Shown: positions 26,691 to 36,271 of the stretch, piece by piece
Position numbering within the stretch: position 1 is the first letter of the stretch
Layout of the letters: each line of letters opens with the position of its first letter
NCBI GenBank assembly: GCA_021783515.1
Contig: JAJXTV010000009.1
Location: 39,525-103,524, forward strand
Direction of reading: 5' to 3'
Length of the DNA stretch: 64,000 nucleotides
Source: Nitrospirota bacterium
Lineage (GTDB): Bacteria; Nitrospirota; Thermodesulfovibrionia; Thermodesulfovibrionales; UBA6898
Made by a program: the position numbers and the translations under genes
The notes under the pieces: generated by a model
Seen by the model: only the letters and a program-made list of their open reading frames with translations
What the model was told of the DNA's origin: nothing
The model's database searches: none

Positions 26691-26873
26691 TCAGGAAGAC
26701 CCGCATTTCAAACGGTTTTTGCCCGCCTGTTTCTTCTCGTCTTCGTGCAGATGGCACTTCTTGTATTTCTTCCCGCTTCCGCACCAGCAGAGATCGTTCC
26801 TGCCGACCTTCGGCCGCGGGACCGTGTCTTCTTCGCCCGTAAAAAAGGACCCTATGCTTTTAAGTAAACCCAT
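26691..26873 (-). CDS. Small SEC-C motif protein
   Basis: 60 residues from the ATG at 26873 (GAGGT 5 bases upstream). The protein is dominated by a SEC-C zinc-binding motif, [18 protein letters not shown], the C-x-C-x8-C-H pattern found at the C-terminus of SecA and in many short proteins of unknown role. The N-terminus ([16 protein letters not shown]) may be amphipathic. Function unknown; metal binding is the only safe inference. Confidence 0.85.
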   Translation of the reverse strand: MGLLKSIGSFFTGEEDTVPRPKVGRNDLCWCGSGKKYKKCHLHEDEKKQAGKNRLKCGSS

Positions 26874-26944
26874 TGATGACCTCGAGATAAAATAGAATGA
26901 ATAAGTTGCGAAACTCTGGTGAATTAGTATACCAAAAGAGGTGA

Positions 26945-27628
26945 TCACTTATCCAATGCCGGAGACCCGGCGTAATCCCTTCTCATTTTTTTTGAGAGCC
27001 TGTCCGCGGCTCTCAGTGGTTCGGGGATTCTGAAGCCGGATGTACATTTCAGAACGATTTCTACAGACGACTCTATGTCCGCAAGGTGTCCCGGCGAAAC
27101 AAAGAGAGGCATCACGAAGCTTCTCGTCCTTACGACCGCCCCCACCCTTGCGCCACGGTGGTACAGATATGTCCAGTCCCCTTTTATCGGTCCCGGTTCT
27201 TCGTACTCGCCGATAAGTCTCGATTTGGCGCAGCCAATGGTGGGGATGCCGAGTATGACGCCAATGTGAGAAGCTATGCCGAACCCTTCCGGATGCGCAA
27301 TCCCCTGACCGTCTATCAGGACCAGATCAGGTGCGACCGTCAGTTTGCCGATAGCGCTGATGATCGCGTGTCCTTCCCTGAATGCAAGAAGTCCGGGTAT
27401 GTATGGAAAGCGGGCTTTCTCGCGAGTAAAGGCATCCTCCATATGCACAAGGGGTGAATATCTGTAGAGAGAACCGGCCGCAAAGACAAAGTCATCGGAG
27501 AAAGCCGCATCAGCCGCAGCGATTAATTGCGGCGCCTTTTTTGGAGACGTGATCTTTAGCTTCTTCTTCAGGGCTCGCTGGATTTCGTGTGCTTCCTCGA
27601 TAGTTCGCGGCCGGAGATCTTCCTTCAT
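26945..27628 (-). CDS. nfi: Endonuclease V (deoxyinosine 3'-endonuclease)
   Basis: Repairs deaminated adenine (hypoxanthine) in DNA. 227 residues from the ATG at 27628. Family marks are [10 protein letters not shown] (metal-binding aspartate), the [12 protein letters not shown] segment, [20 protein letters not shown] with the catalytic Asp and His, and a final ADIESS-type region. It clusters with ogt on the same strand, a small DNA-repair group. Confidence 0.93.
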   Translation of the reverse strand: MKEDLRPRTIEEAHEIQRALKKKLKITSPKKAPQLIAAADAAFSDDFVFAAGSLYRYSPLVHMEDAFTREKARFPYIPGLLAFREGHAIISAIGKLTVAPDLVLIDGQGIAHPEGFGIASHIGVILGIPTIGCAKSRLIGEYEEPGPIKGDWTYLYHRGARVGAVVRTRSFVMPLFVSPGHLADIESSVEIVLKCTSGFRIPEPLRAADRLSKKMRRDYAGSPALDK

Positions 27629-27800
27629 TAGTCCATTATAAAACAACGCCGGCGAAGAGATAGTTCCCGTAGCCCGACAAGAGCTAAGTCATGAAAGCGG
27701 AATTTCATTGACAGAATGAAGGGGGATTGCGTAAGCTTCAGCCAGGGATTGCAAATTACATAGGCCGGCGGGATGAAGGACTAACAAAAAGGGGGCGCTT

Positions 27801-30224
27801 ATGACCGGGGACACTTCCGCAAGGTTCTTTTGGGGTTCCGCATTTTCCATTATCTTCTCCATAGTTTTCTGCACATCTGTCCATGCATTGAGTTTTGAGC
27901 CGGCGGTGGACTATACCACCGGAACATGCCCGGAATCGGTGGCAACCGGCGATTTCAACGGAGATGGGAAGACAGATCTTGCAGTGGCAAATTGGTGTTC
28001 CAATAATGTCTCTGTGCTCCTCGGCAACGGAAGCGGTACCTTTCCGACTATCGTCAACTACGCGGGGACACGCCCGATTTTTATTACAACAGGCGACTTC
28101 AACGGAGACGGCAAGGTTGACCTTGCAGTCGCAAACGGAGTAAATGGAGCCGGAGATGGTATCTCAATTTTTCTGGGAAATGGCGATGGCACCTTCCAGG
28201 CCGCCGGCAACTACGTAGCGGGCACAGTGCCCCTATCTATCGCGGCAGGCGACTATAACAGGGACGGCAAACTCGATCTTGCGGTCGCAAACAGCAACAG
28301 TCAGAATGTCTCGATACTGCTTGGCAATGGAAACGGCACCTTCCAGACGGCAGTAAATTATACGGTAACAACGTATCCATACGCAGTTACGGCGGGCGAC
28401 TTCAATGGCGACGGCAAACTTGATTTAGCCACGGCAAACTATTTGAGCAGCGATATTTCTGTTTTGTTGGGCAACGGAGATGGGACCTTTCAGACAGCGG
28501 TGAGTTATCCCGCGGGATCGCTGCCCACTTCCGTTACGACGGCGGACTTTAACGGAGACGGAAAACTTGACCTTGCTACGGCAAATCGCAGCGGCGGCGA
28601 TGTTTCTGTTTTACTGGGAAACGGCAACGGGACCTTCAAGCCAGCCGTGAATTATCCCGCGGGATCGCTGCCCACTTCCGTTACGACGGCGGACTTTAAC
28701 GGAGACGGGAAACTTGACCTTGTGGTGGCAAATTATGGGAGTGCCGATGTCTCTGTTCTTATCGGCAATGGAAACGGGACCTTTCAGCCAGCCGTAATCT
28801 TTGGCTCAGGAATAACCGCCTTTGCAATCATAACAGGGGACTTTAACGCAGATGGAAAGACAGACATTGCCGTAACGAATTACGACAATGTTAGCGTATC
28901 CGTTTTGCTGAACAGCTCAAGCATCGAACCCTCAGGGATCTTCAGGCCAGCGGTGGGGTATAGCGCCGGCTCCAGCCCGGTCTCGGTTGCAGCAGGCGAC
29001 TTCAACATGGACGGTAAAACAGATATCGTCTCTGCGAATGGCGGCGGCAATAATGTCTCGGTCCTTCTTGGGAACGGGAGCGGCACTTTTCAAGCTCCGG
29101 CAAATTACGGTGCGGGGGCGACTCCGCAATCTGTTGCTACAGGCGACTTCAACATGGACGGCAAGACCGACCTCGCCGTGGCTAATTATTCCGACAACAA
29201 TGTCTCGGTACTCATGGGAAGTGGAAACGGGACCTTTATGACTACGGTGAACCACAACGCCGGGAGCGGACCGGCCTTCGTCACAACAGGCGACTTTAAC
29301 CGCGACGGCAAGACCGACCTCGCCGTAGCAAACTACGACGGCAATAACATCTCAATCCTTCTTAGCAACGGCAATGGCGCCTTTCCGCCCGCAGGCAATT
29401 TTAACGCCGGGTATGGGCCGTCTTCTGTTGCTACAGGCGACTTTAACAGAGACGGCAAAACCGACCTTGCCGTGGCTAACTATGGCAGTAATAATGTCTC
29501 GGTTCTCCTCGGCAATGGAAACGGAACTTTTCAGAATGCGGTCGATTATGGGGCGGGGACGAATCCTCGCGCCATCGCAGCAGGTGACTTTAACAGAGAC
29601 GGCAAAACCGACCTTGCCGTGGCTAACTATGGCAGTAATAATGTCTCGGTCCTCCTCGGAAATGGAAACGGAACTTTTCAGCCGGCAGCGAACTACCCTT
29701 CAGGTGCAAGCCCCCGCGGTATCACAACGGGCGACTTCAACCGTGACGGTAAAATTGATCTGGCCGTGGCAAATGCAATCGATAACAATCTCTCTATTAT
29801 TTTAGGAGTGGGCGACGGCACTTTTCAGGCCCCGGTAAATTATAATGCCGGATCGAGTCCAGGAGGACTGGTCGCGGGAGATTTCAACTCCGATGGAAGG
29901 CCCGATATCGCAGTCGCGGATGTCGGTGGCAATATCTCAGTCTTACTCCTGGAGCAGCCGGTGCGGAGGTTTGCTACCGCACCGACCGGATATTATTCGG
30001 CCATTCTTGATGCTTACACCGCGGCTGCGGACCGCGAACAAATACAGGTCGAAACGGGAATATACGAAGAGACGCTGACCATGGGCCGGAGCGATAATGT
30101 TTCTCTCTCGCTGACGGGCGGCTACAGCGGCGGTTTCGGGGGTCCCACAGACTACAGCACTATCAGCGGATCCCTCACGATCAGCAAAGGAACGCTGACA
30201 GTTGAACGCATAATAGTTCAGTAA
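27801..30224 (+). CDS. Secreted 14-repeat FG-GAP/VCBS beta-propeller protein
   Basis: 807 residues with an N-terminal signal peptide. The body consists of 14 tandem FG-GAP repeats of about 46-49 residues, each built around a calcium-binding loop such as DFNGDGKTDLAVAN followed by VSVLLGNGNGTF. A short unlike linker (NSSSIEPSGIF) separates repeats 1-7 from 8-14, suggesting two seven-bladed propellers. The last 80 residues form a different domain (YSAILDAYTAAADREQIQ onward) ending VERIIVQ. Such proteins are exported and often mediate adhesion or binding; no specific ligand is evident. AGGGGGC lies 7 bases before the ATG. Several repeats are nearly identical at DNA level, a sign of recent internal duplication. 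Confidence 0.88.
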   Translation: MTGDTSARFFWGSAFSIIFSIVFCTSVHALSFEPAVDYTTGTCPESVATGDFNGDGKTDLAVANWCSNNVSVLLGNGSGTFPTIVNYAGTRPIFITTGDFNGDGKVDLAVANGVNGAGDGISIFLGNGDGTFQAAGNYVAGTVPLSIAAGDYNRDGKLDLAVANSNSQNVSILLGNGNGTFQTAVNYTVTTYPYAVTAGDFNGDGKLDLATANYLSSDISVLLGNGDGTFQTAVSYPAGSLPTSVTTADFNGDGKLDLATANRSGGDVSVLLGNGNGTFKPAVNYPAGSLPTSVTTADFNGDGKLDLVVANYGSADVSVLIGNGNGTFQPAVIFGSGITAFAIITGDFNADGKTDIAVTNYDNVSVSVLLNSSSIEPSGIFRPAVGYSAGSSPVSVAAGDFNMDGKTDIVSANGGGNNVSVLLGNGSGTFQAPANYGAGATPQSVATGDFNMDGKTDLAVANYSDNNVSVLMGSGNGTFMTTVNHNAGSGPAFVTTGDFNRDGKTDLAVANYDGNNISILLSNGNGAFPPAGNFNAGYGPSSVATGDFNRDGKTDLAVANYGSNNVSVLLGNGNGTFQNAVDYGAGTNPRAIAAGDFNRDGKTDLAVANYGSNNVSVLLGNGNGTFQPAANYPSGASPRGITTGDFNRDGKIDLAVANAIDNNLSIILGVGDGTFQAPVNYNAGSSPGGLVAGDFNSDGRPDIAVADVGGNISVLLLEQPVRRFATAPTGYYSAILDAYTAAADREQIQVETGIYEETLTMGRSDNVSLSLTGGYSGGFGGPTDYSTISGSLTISKGTLTVERIIVQ
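28505..28722 (+). repeat. Near-identical 71-bp copies at 147-bp spacing (FG-GAP repeats 5 and 6)
   Basis: Positions 28505-28575 and 28652-28722 match with at most a few mismatches. The offset of 147 bp is exactly 49 codons, one repeat unit, so the coding frame is preserved. Confidence 0.8.
29439..29650 (+). repeat. Identical 65-bp copies at 147-bp spacing (FG-GAP repeats 11 and 12)
   Basis: Positions 29439-29503 and 29586-29650 are the same, again offset by 147 bp. The pair is separate from the repeat 5/6 duplication and points to a second copying event in the same gene. Confidence 0.8.
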
Positions 30225-30338
30225 CTGCCGGCCCATCGGGCAGGACATCGTGCGTAAATATTCGCGTCTTCTTATTAAGGGAGTGAACTGCCCCTGTGAT
30301 TCATGCTGCTTTGCAAGAACATGCTATATTAAATAGTT

Positions 30339-30758
30339 ATGAGCATTTTCACGGTTAGTGCGCAAAAAGAAGATCAGCTGAAGGAAAAGATGGAGTCCCT
30401 GAAAATCCGGGAGGAGGACATAGAAGAGTCCTTCATCCGGTCGTCCGGGAAGGGCGGACAGCACGTAAATAAGACGTCAACCTGCGTATATCTTAAACAT
30501 CTTCCCACCGGCATCGAGGTCAAATGCCAGGAAGAACGTTCCCAGGCCCTGAACCGCTACCGTGCGAGGGTAATCCTGACGAAGAAGATCGAGCAGCTCG
30601 TCAGAGGCAAAGAGAGCGAGGAGATCCAGCGGATAGAGAAGATCCGGCGCCAGAAGAGGAAGCGATCGAAAAGGGCGAAGGAAAAGATGCTCGCCGAAAA
30701 AAAAATAACGTCGGAAAAGAAGAGGCTCCGGGGACCGGTGGGCGAGAAGGGTTATTGA
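30339..30758 (+). CDS. Release-factor-like GGQ protein (ArfB/YaeJ-type)
   Basis: 139 residues holding only the catalytic RF domain: [15 protein letters not shown] with the GGQ at 39-41, which enters the ribosomal peptidyl-transferase centre to hydrolyse peptidyl-tRNA. The codon-recognition domains of RF1/RF2 are absent. A lysine/arginine-rich tail ([14 protein letters not shown]) is similar to the ribosome-binding tail of ArfB. A ribosome-rescue role is therefore likely, though distinct RF-like families with this architecture exist. Confidence 0.85.
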   Translation: MSIFTVSAQKEDQLKEKMESLKIREEDIEESFIRSSGKGGQHVNKTSTCVYLKHLPTGIEVKCQEERSQALNRYRARVILTKKIEQLVRGKESEEIQRIEKIRRQKRKRSKRAKEKMLAEKKITSEKKRLRGPVGEKGY

Positions 30759-30816
30759 ATTAACCCTCACGTTGCAAACCGGGCATCAGGATTGTGCATT
30801 TCTCGCTGAGCACGTT

Positions 30817-31449
30817 ATGAGAAAATTATCAGAAATATACAAGAAGCTCTACAAGGCCTTCGGCCCTCGGGACTGGTGGCCGGGAGATACGCCCTTTGAG
30901 GTCGCGGTGGGGGCTATCCTCACCCAGAACACCAATTGGGGAAATGTCGAGAAGGCGATAGCCAACCTCAAACATCACGGGAAACTGAGCGCCTCCGCTA
31001 TTTACAATCTCCCTGCCGACGGACTTGCCTCGCTGATACGGCCTGCAGGATATTTCAATATAAAGGCGAAGAGACTGAAGCACTTTGTCGATCTTCTCGT
31101 GCGCGAATACGGCGGCAGCATGGCGAAGATGAAGAAGGCGGGACCCGAAGTGATCCGGGAGAAGCTGCTTTCGGTAAACGGCATCGGCCCGGAGACCGCC
31201 GACTCCATCATCCTCTACGCGCTCGAAAAGCCGGTCTTCGTCATCGACGCCTATACAAAGCGGGTGCTTTCGCGCCATAATATCCTGGACCACGATTTGT
31301 CATACGAAGCATTCCAGGCGCTTTTTCATGAGAATCTCGAAAGGGACGTGCAGATGTTTAACGAATACCATGCGCTTATCGTCACGGTTGCAAAGAAACA
31401 TTGCAGGACAAAACCGCTCTGCGAAGGCTGTCCTCTCGAAGGGGTGTAG
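30817..31449 (+). CDS. Endonuclease III-related HhH-GPD DNA glycosylase
   Basis: 210 residues from the ATG at 30817. The helix-hairpin-helix LLSVNGIGPETADSI is followed by the catalytic aspartate in VIDAYTKRVLSRH, and ILTQNT near residue 35 is a family landmark. The C-terminal iron-sulfur loop shows HCRTKPLCEGCPLEGV and then stops: three cysteines (Cx5Cx2C) where the family usually has four. The enzyme would excise damaged or mismatched bases. The ATG has no strong ribosome-binding site. The following small membrane gene starts 7 bases after the stop. Confidence 0.87.
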   Translation: MRKLSEIYKKLYKAFGPRDWWPGDTPFEVAVGAILTQNTNWGNVEKAIANLKHHGKLSASAIYNLPADGLASLIRPAGYFNIKAKRLKHFVDLLVREYGGSMAKMKKAGPEVIREKLLSVNGIGPETADSIILYALEKPVFVIDAYTKRVLSRHNILDHDLSYEAFQALFHENLERDVQMFNEYHALIVTVAKKHCRTKPLCEGCPLEGV

Positions 31450-31456
31450 CTAAATT

Positions 31457-31660
31457 ATGGTCCGAATGATAACCCAGGTGCTTGCAGGCCTGATGCTGCT
31501 CTTCGGCGCGGCGACGCTCTTTCCGAAGGCCTATTTCGAATACCGCAACCGGAGAGGCAAGAGCGCACTCTACTTCGTTCTCGGTCTCCTCTCCCTTTTC
31601 TTTTCGATCATGGCCTTCGTCTACGCCTACCTGATCCTGAGCAGGGAAATACTGATCTAG
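31457..31660 (+). CDS. Small two-helix membrane protein
   Basis: 67 residues with two hydrophobic stretches (ITQVLAGLMLLFGAATLF and YFVLGLLSLFFSIMAFVYAYLI) joined by a charged loop (EYRNRRGKS). Function unknown. It follows the glycosylase gene by 7 bases, and its stop codon overlaps that of the convergent rsmG gene within a CTAG. Confidence 0.65.
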   Translation: MVRMITQVLAGLMLLFGAATLFPKAYFEYRNRRGKSALYFVLGLLSLFFSIMAFVYAYLILSREILI

Positions 31661-32271
31661 CGCCTCACCGCCACGAGATGGCGGACCGCGCCGTCAAAGG
31701 GCAGCCCGACATCGGTGACGGTGATGCGGTCCATATCAAGACCCTCCAGTTCCTCGGAAAGTTTCGGCCCCTTGCTCAGAAGCAGCAGCCCTTTTTCGGT
31801 GACGATCCGCCCGGCCTTTTCGATGAACTCGCCGACGCTATAAAGCGCCCTCGTCATCGCCGCATCCACCTCGAGCCCTTCGGCTTCCTCTATCCGCCTG
31901 TCGAGTACCTCGACACCTTCGAGACGCAGGGCGCTGACGATATGCCGGAGGAAAAGAGCCTTCTTCCTCACCGGCTCAAGGAGGTACATCTTCAGTCCGG
32001 GGGCCATGATCTTGACGGGAAGTCCGGGAAAGCCGGCGCCGCTTCCGACATCCGCCACGCTCGTGACCCCGGCAGGCAGGACCTTCAAGAAAAGAAGAGA
32101 GTCGAGGAAGTGTTTGATGACGACGTCGCGGTCGTTTCTCAGCCCGGTAAGGTTATACGCCCTGTTCCATTTCTTCAGTTCGAAAAGATAGGTCCTGAAG
32201 GCGCCGACCTGCTGATCGTTCCAGGGGATGCCGAGCTGCTGAAGCCCCTTCCTGAGAAGATCGTCGCTAAT
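31657..32271 (-). CDS. rsmG: 16S rRNA (guanine-N7) methyltransferase RsmG
   Basis: SAM-dependent methylation of G527 of 16S rRNA. The SAM-binding motif [15 protein letters not shown] is followed by [11 protein letters not shown] and RALYSVGEF. Homology extends in frame well upstream of the first usual start codon, through [24 protein letters not shown] and HFLDSLL. The full-length protein of about 204 residues can only begin near an ATT at 32271-32269 that overlaps the gyrA stop (GATTAG). No ATG, GTG or TTG lies in frame at that point, and GGAGAAGG sits just before the ATT. A rare ATT start coupled to gyrA termination is therefore proposed; a sequencing error is the alternative. Confidence 0.88.
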   Translation of the reverse strand: MSDDLLRKGLQQLGIPWNDQQVGAFRTYLFELKKWNRAYNLTGLRNDRDVVIKHFLDSLLFLKVLPAGVTSVADVGSGAGFPGLPVKIMAPGLKMYLLEPVRKKALFLRHIVSALRLEGVEVLDRRIEEAEGLEVDAAMTRALYSVGEFIEKAGRIVTEKGLLLLSKGPKLSEELEGLDMDRITVTDVGLPFDGAVRHLVAVRR

Positions 32272-34672
32272 CCTTCTCCACGACCTTCGCGATGCTGGCG
32301 ATCCTGTCGTCGGCGGTATTCATCAGCTTCACCCCCTGCGTGTTTCTGCCGTGGATCGATATGTTTTCGGCGGTCGTCCTGATCAGTTTGCCGGAGCTCG
32401 TGATCATCACGACCTCGTCCTCGTCCCGCACCTGCAGGAGCCCCACCACCTTGCCGCCTTTCTCGGTGAGCTTGATCGAGATCACGCCTTTTCCTCCGCG
32501 GCCCTGAAGCGGATAATCCTCTATCTTCGTCCTCTTGCCGAAACCGTTTTCGGCTGCGGTGAGCACGGTCGTCCGCTCTTCGGCGACCTCGGCGGCAACC
32601 ACTTCGTCGCCCTTCGCCAGTCGTATCCCCCGCACACCCCGAGCCGTGCGGCCCATGTCCCTGACGTCCTCTTCATTGAACTTGATCCCGAGTCCGTTGC
32701 GCGTGCCGATTATAAGGTCGTCCTTGCCGTTGGTCTTGCGGACCGCGATCAGTTCGTCGCCGTCCTCGAGGGATATGGCGATCACGCCCTTTCCACGGGG
32801 GTTGCTGTAGGAGGTGAGCGCGGTCTTCTTCACCGTCCCGTGCTTGGTGAACATGACGAGATAGCCTTCCTTGAAATCGCGGACCGGAAGCGCCGTCGTG
32901 ATCCGCTCTCCTTCAGAAAGCTGCAGGAGATTGATCAGCGCCTTGCCTTTCGCTGCGCGGCCCGCCTCGGGCAACTGGTAGGTCTTCAGCCAGTAGAGCC
33001 TCCCGAGGTTCGAGAAAAAGAGCATGTAGTCGTGGGTCGACCCGATAAAGAGCTGCTCGACAAAATCTTCTTCCTTCGTCTCCATGCCGATCAGCCCCTT
33101 GCCGCCCCGCCGCTGGCTCCGGTAGGCGCTGAGCGGATTTCTCTTGATGTACCCGGCATGAGAGAGCGTGATCACCATCTCTTCCTCGGTGATGAGGTCT
33201 TCGAGCGTGATCTCCTTCGTCTCCTCGGCGACCTCGGTCCTCCTCTCGTCCGCGTACTTCGTCTTCACCTCGACGAGCTCATCCTTGATGATCTTCGAGA
33301 CAAGGGCGTCTGACCCCAGGATAGCCTTCAGCCGCTCGATCTCCTTCAGGGTCTCCTTGTACTCGCTGATGATCTTTTCCCGCTCCAGCCCGGTAAGCCT
33401 CTGCAGTCTCATTTCGAGGATCGCCTGGGCCTGTATCTCGGAAAGGGCGTACTTTGTTGTCAGGCCTTCTTTCGCGTCCGCGGGGCTTTTCGATCCCCTG
33501 ATCAGCGCGATGATCTCGTCCAGGTGGTCCAGGGCGATCTTGAGCCCCTCCAGGATATGGGCCTTCTCCTCGGCCTTCCGGAGCTCATACCTCGTCCGCC
33601 TGACAACGACGTCACGCCTGTGCTGGATAAAATAGTGCAGAACCTTCTTCAGTCCGAGCACCTGCGGCTGGCCGCCGACGAGGGCGAGCATGATGATCCC
33701 GAAGGTCGTCTCGGTCTGGGTATGCTTGTAGAGGTTGTTCAGCACGACCTCCGCCATCTCGCCGCGTTTCAGTTCGAGCACCACCCGGATGCCTTCCCGG
33801 TCGGATTCGTCCCGGATGTCGGAGATCCCCTCGATCTTCTTTTCCCGCACGAGTTCGGCGATCTTTTCGATCAGCCGCGCCTTGTTCACCTGATAGGGCA
33901 TTTCGGTAATGATGATATGCTGGCCGCCGCGGTGCACGTCCTCCACCCTCGCCCGTGCGCGGATCTTGATAATCCCCCTGCCTGTCGCAAAGGCGTCGCG
34001 GATCCCGCCGGTGCCGTGTATGATCCCCCCGGTCGGGAAGTCCGGGCCCTTGATGACCGTCATCAGGTCTTCCAGCGTGACCCCGGGGTCATCCAGGAGC
34101 ATGATCAGCCCGTCGATGATCTCACCGAGGTTGTGCGGTGGGATATTCGTGGCCATGCCGACGGCGATGCCGGCGGCTCCGTTTACGATCAGGTTCGGTA
34201 TCCGGGAGGGAAGGACCTTCGGCTCTTCGGTCGTCTCGTCGAAGTTGGGGATGAAATCGACCGTCTCCTTGTCTATATCCGCGAGCATCTCTTCCGCAAT
34301 CTTGGCGAGCCTGGCCTCGGTATACCGGTACGCCGCGGCCGGGTCTCCGTCAATCGACCCGAAATTCCCCTGCCCGTCGACGAGCGTATATCTCATGTTG
34401 AAGTCCTGTGCCAGCCGGACCATCGCGTCGTAGACGGCCGAGTCCCCATGGGGATGATACTTTTTGAGCACCTCACCGACGACACCGGCGCTCTTCGAAT
34501 ATTTTTTGCCCGGAAGGAGTCCCTCCCTGAACATCGCGTAGAGGATCCTTCTCTGCACCGGCTTCAGCCCGTCCCGCACCTCCGGCAGCGCCCTGCCGAT
34601 GATTACGCTCATCGCGTAATCGAGGTAGCTCACCTTCATCTCTTCTTCGATATTAATCAGTAACTTCGCCAT
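32267..34672 (-). CDS. gyrA: DNA gyrase subunit A
   Basis: Breakage-reunion subunit of gyrase, 801 residues. The catalytic tyrosine is Y117 in [11 protein letters not shown]. The quinolone-resistance region [17 protein letters not shown] keeps the sensitive-type serine (S78) and aspartate (D82). The C-terminal propeller contains the GyrA box QRRGGKG near residue 520, which separates gyrase from topoisomerase IV. The downstream rsmG frame begins at its stop codon. Confidence 0.97.
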   Translation of the reverse strand: MAKLLINIEEEMKVSYLDYAMSVIIGRALPEVRDGLKPVQRRILYAMFREGLLPGKKYSKSAGVVGEVLKKYHPHGDSAVYDAMVRLAQDFNMRYTLVDGQGNFGSIDGDPAAAYRYTEARLAKIAEEMLADIDKETVDFIPNFDETTEEPKVLPSRIPNLIVNGAAGIAVGMATNIPPHNLGEIIDGLIMLLDDPGVTLEDLMTVIKGPDFPTGGIIHGTGGIRDAFATGRGIIKIRARARVEDVHRGGQHIIITEMPYQVNKARLIEKIAELVREKKIEGISDIRDESDREGIRVVLELKRGEMAEVVLNNLYKHTQTETTFGIIMLALVGGQPQVLGLKKVLHYFIQHRRDVVVRRTRYELRKAEEKAHILEGLKIALDHLDEIIALIRGSKSPADAKEGLTTKYALSEIQAQAILEMRLQRLTGLEREKIISEYKETLKEIERLKAILGSDALVSKIIKDELVEVKTKYADERRTEVAEETKEITLEDLITEEEMVITLSHAGYIKRNPLSAYRSQRRGGKGLIGMETKEEDFVEQLFIGSTHDYMLFFSNLGRLYWLKTYQLPEAGRAAKGKALINLLQLSEGERITTALPVRDFKEGYLVMFTKHGTVKKTALTSYSNPRGKGVIAISLEDGDELIAVRKTNGKDDLIIGTRNGLGIKFNEEDVRDMGRTARGVRGIRLAKGDEVVAAEVAEERTTVLTAAENGFGKRTKIEDYPLQGRGGKGVISIKLTEKGGKVVGLLQVRDEDEVVMITSSGKLIRTTAENISIHGRNTQGVKLMNTADDRIASIAKVVEKD

Positions 34673-34942
34673 TTAATATACCCCTGCCCTCCCTTTCAAG
34701 CCCCGTATTTTAACACATTCCCGGCGGCTTTTTCCGCAGCTTGTCCTCCTCTGGCGGCCCTCCCGGATACCGCTTCAGCGCCCTCCTCAGCCGGATGCGC
34801 CGCGGGAACGGACGGCCAAAGGCCGCTTTTTTGGGGAACAGCGGAAAAAAGGCCCTTGCAATTCGCCAGGAGATACAATAAAATCAGTAGGATACGACGG
34901 ACAGGGCGCGCCCTCGAACGCGCAGGAGGATAGCCGGACGAG

Positions 34943-36268
34943 ATGAGACTTACCTTACGACAGCAGATTTTCTTCGGGTACATCCTGATGGTGACGTTCC
35001 CCCTGATCGTCGGCTGCTATGCCATCTGGGGGCTCCTGGAACTGAACCAGATGACAACCGAGATCATCTTTTCCGATATGGCGGTCGGAGAGAAGATCGT
35101 CAAGCTGAATGACTGCATCCAGGCCCAGGATCTCTACGAGAAGAGGTTCCTTACATTCCAGCAGGACGACGCCGAAAGTCTGTTCTGGAACAGGTCGAGG
35201 GATTTCAAGTCGCTTCTGTCGGAGATCGGGTCTGTCCAGCCTGCCCTTAAAGGCTCTCTCAAAAATATTCTCGCCGGCCATGATGCCTACGACAGCCTCT
35301 TCTCGAAAGAAATAGCGCTCATCAGGGCCGGGAAGAAAGCGGAAGCCGAAGCGATATCCGCAGCCGCCCTCAAGGTCAGTTTCGGCAGGATAGTCGCCTC
35401 CGTCAGGGAAATAGACATCTGGAACAAGACCCGCCAGAACATGCAGATCAGCAGGTCCGGCACGCTGGGGGAAAGGATATTGATGGTGACGATCATCCTC
35501 AGCGCCGCCGCTTTTATCTTCGGAATTCTCTTCGCCTCCCTGCTGACGAGCCATCTCACCACCGCCATCAACAGATTAAAGGCTGCCACGCACTCGATCC
35601 GGAGCGGCAATTTCGACAGCATGCCCGAAATCCACGGCGCCGACGAGCTGGCAGACCTGGCGATCTCCTTCAAGGAGATGTCGGCGCGGCTGAAGGAACT
35701 CGAGGCCACCAACCTCGACGCCAACCCTCTCACCAAGCTCCCGGGCAACCTCGCCATAGAAAAAGAGCTGCTCACCCGGCTGAACGATACCGAGAAATTC
35801 TCGTTCTGCCTCGTCGATCTGGACAATTTCAAGTCCTTCAACGACCGCTACGGCTATGCACGGGGCAGCGACGTGATCAAATGGCTCGGCGAGACGCTCA
35901 CGGTGATAAAGAAGGAACTCGGGACCTCCGATGACTTCCTCGGCCATATCGGCGGCGATGACTTTGTGATTATCTGCTCGCCCGAGCGGGTCCATTCTAT
36001 CTGCAACAGGATCATCGAAGAGTTCGACAGGGGCATAGTCGAATTCTACGACCCGGAGGACGTCAAGAAGGGGTTTATCGTGTCGGTCGACAGAAACGAC
36101 AACCCCGCGATCTTCGGGATCATGACGATCTCGATCGCGGTCGTCAATACCGACCGGACGCTCATACGCGAACCGAAAGAGGTGGCGCTCAAGGTGACGG
36201 AGCTCAAGCAGTATGCGAAGACCTTCGCCAAGAGCCTCTATATCATGGACCGCAGACGGTCGCGGTAG
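34943..36268 (+). CDS. Membrane HAMP-GGDEF protein (probable diguanylate cyclase, variant motif)
   Basis: 441 residues. TM1 is at about 8-30, a 140-residue helical periplasmic sensor follows, TM2 is at about 178-200, then a HAMP linker, then a GGDEF-type domain starting LDANPLTKLPGN. The active-site motif reads GGDDF (about 337-341), with aspartate replacing the fourth-position glutamate. FSFCLVDLDNFKSFND supplies the metal-binding aspartates. Expected product is cyclic-di-GMP if active; the substitution leaves activity uncertain. AGGAGG lies 13 bases before the ATG, rather far. It faces the convergent M16 protease genes. Confidence 0.85.
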   Translation: MRLTLRQQIFFGYILMVTFPLIVGCYAIWGLLELNQMTTEIIFSDMAVGEKIVKLNDCIQAQDLYEKRFLTFQQDDAESLFWNRSRDFKSLLSEIGSVQPALKGSLKNILAGHDAYDSLFSKEIALIRAGKKAEAEAISAAALKVSFGRIVASVREIDIWNKTRQNMQISRSGTLGERILMVTIILSAAAFIFGILFASLLTSHLTTAINRLKAATHSIRSGNFDSMPEIHGADELADLAISFKEMSARLKELEATNLDANPLTKLPGNLAIEKELLTRLNDTEKFSFCLVDLDNFKSFNDRYGYARGSDVIKWLGETLTVIKKELGTSDDFLGHIGGDDFVIICSPERVHSICNRIIEEFDRGIVEFYDPEDVKKGFIVSVDRNDNPAIFGIMTISIAVVNTDRTLIREPKEVALKVTELKQYAKTFAKSLYIMDRRRSR

Positions 36269-36271
36269 GGC

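Noticed and set aside
27801..30224. Regular direct repeats resembling an array
   Set aside because: The 147-bp periodicity is a protein-coding FG-GAP repeat in an unbroken frame, not a CRISPR array; no CRISPR or cas gene was seen in the window.
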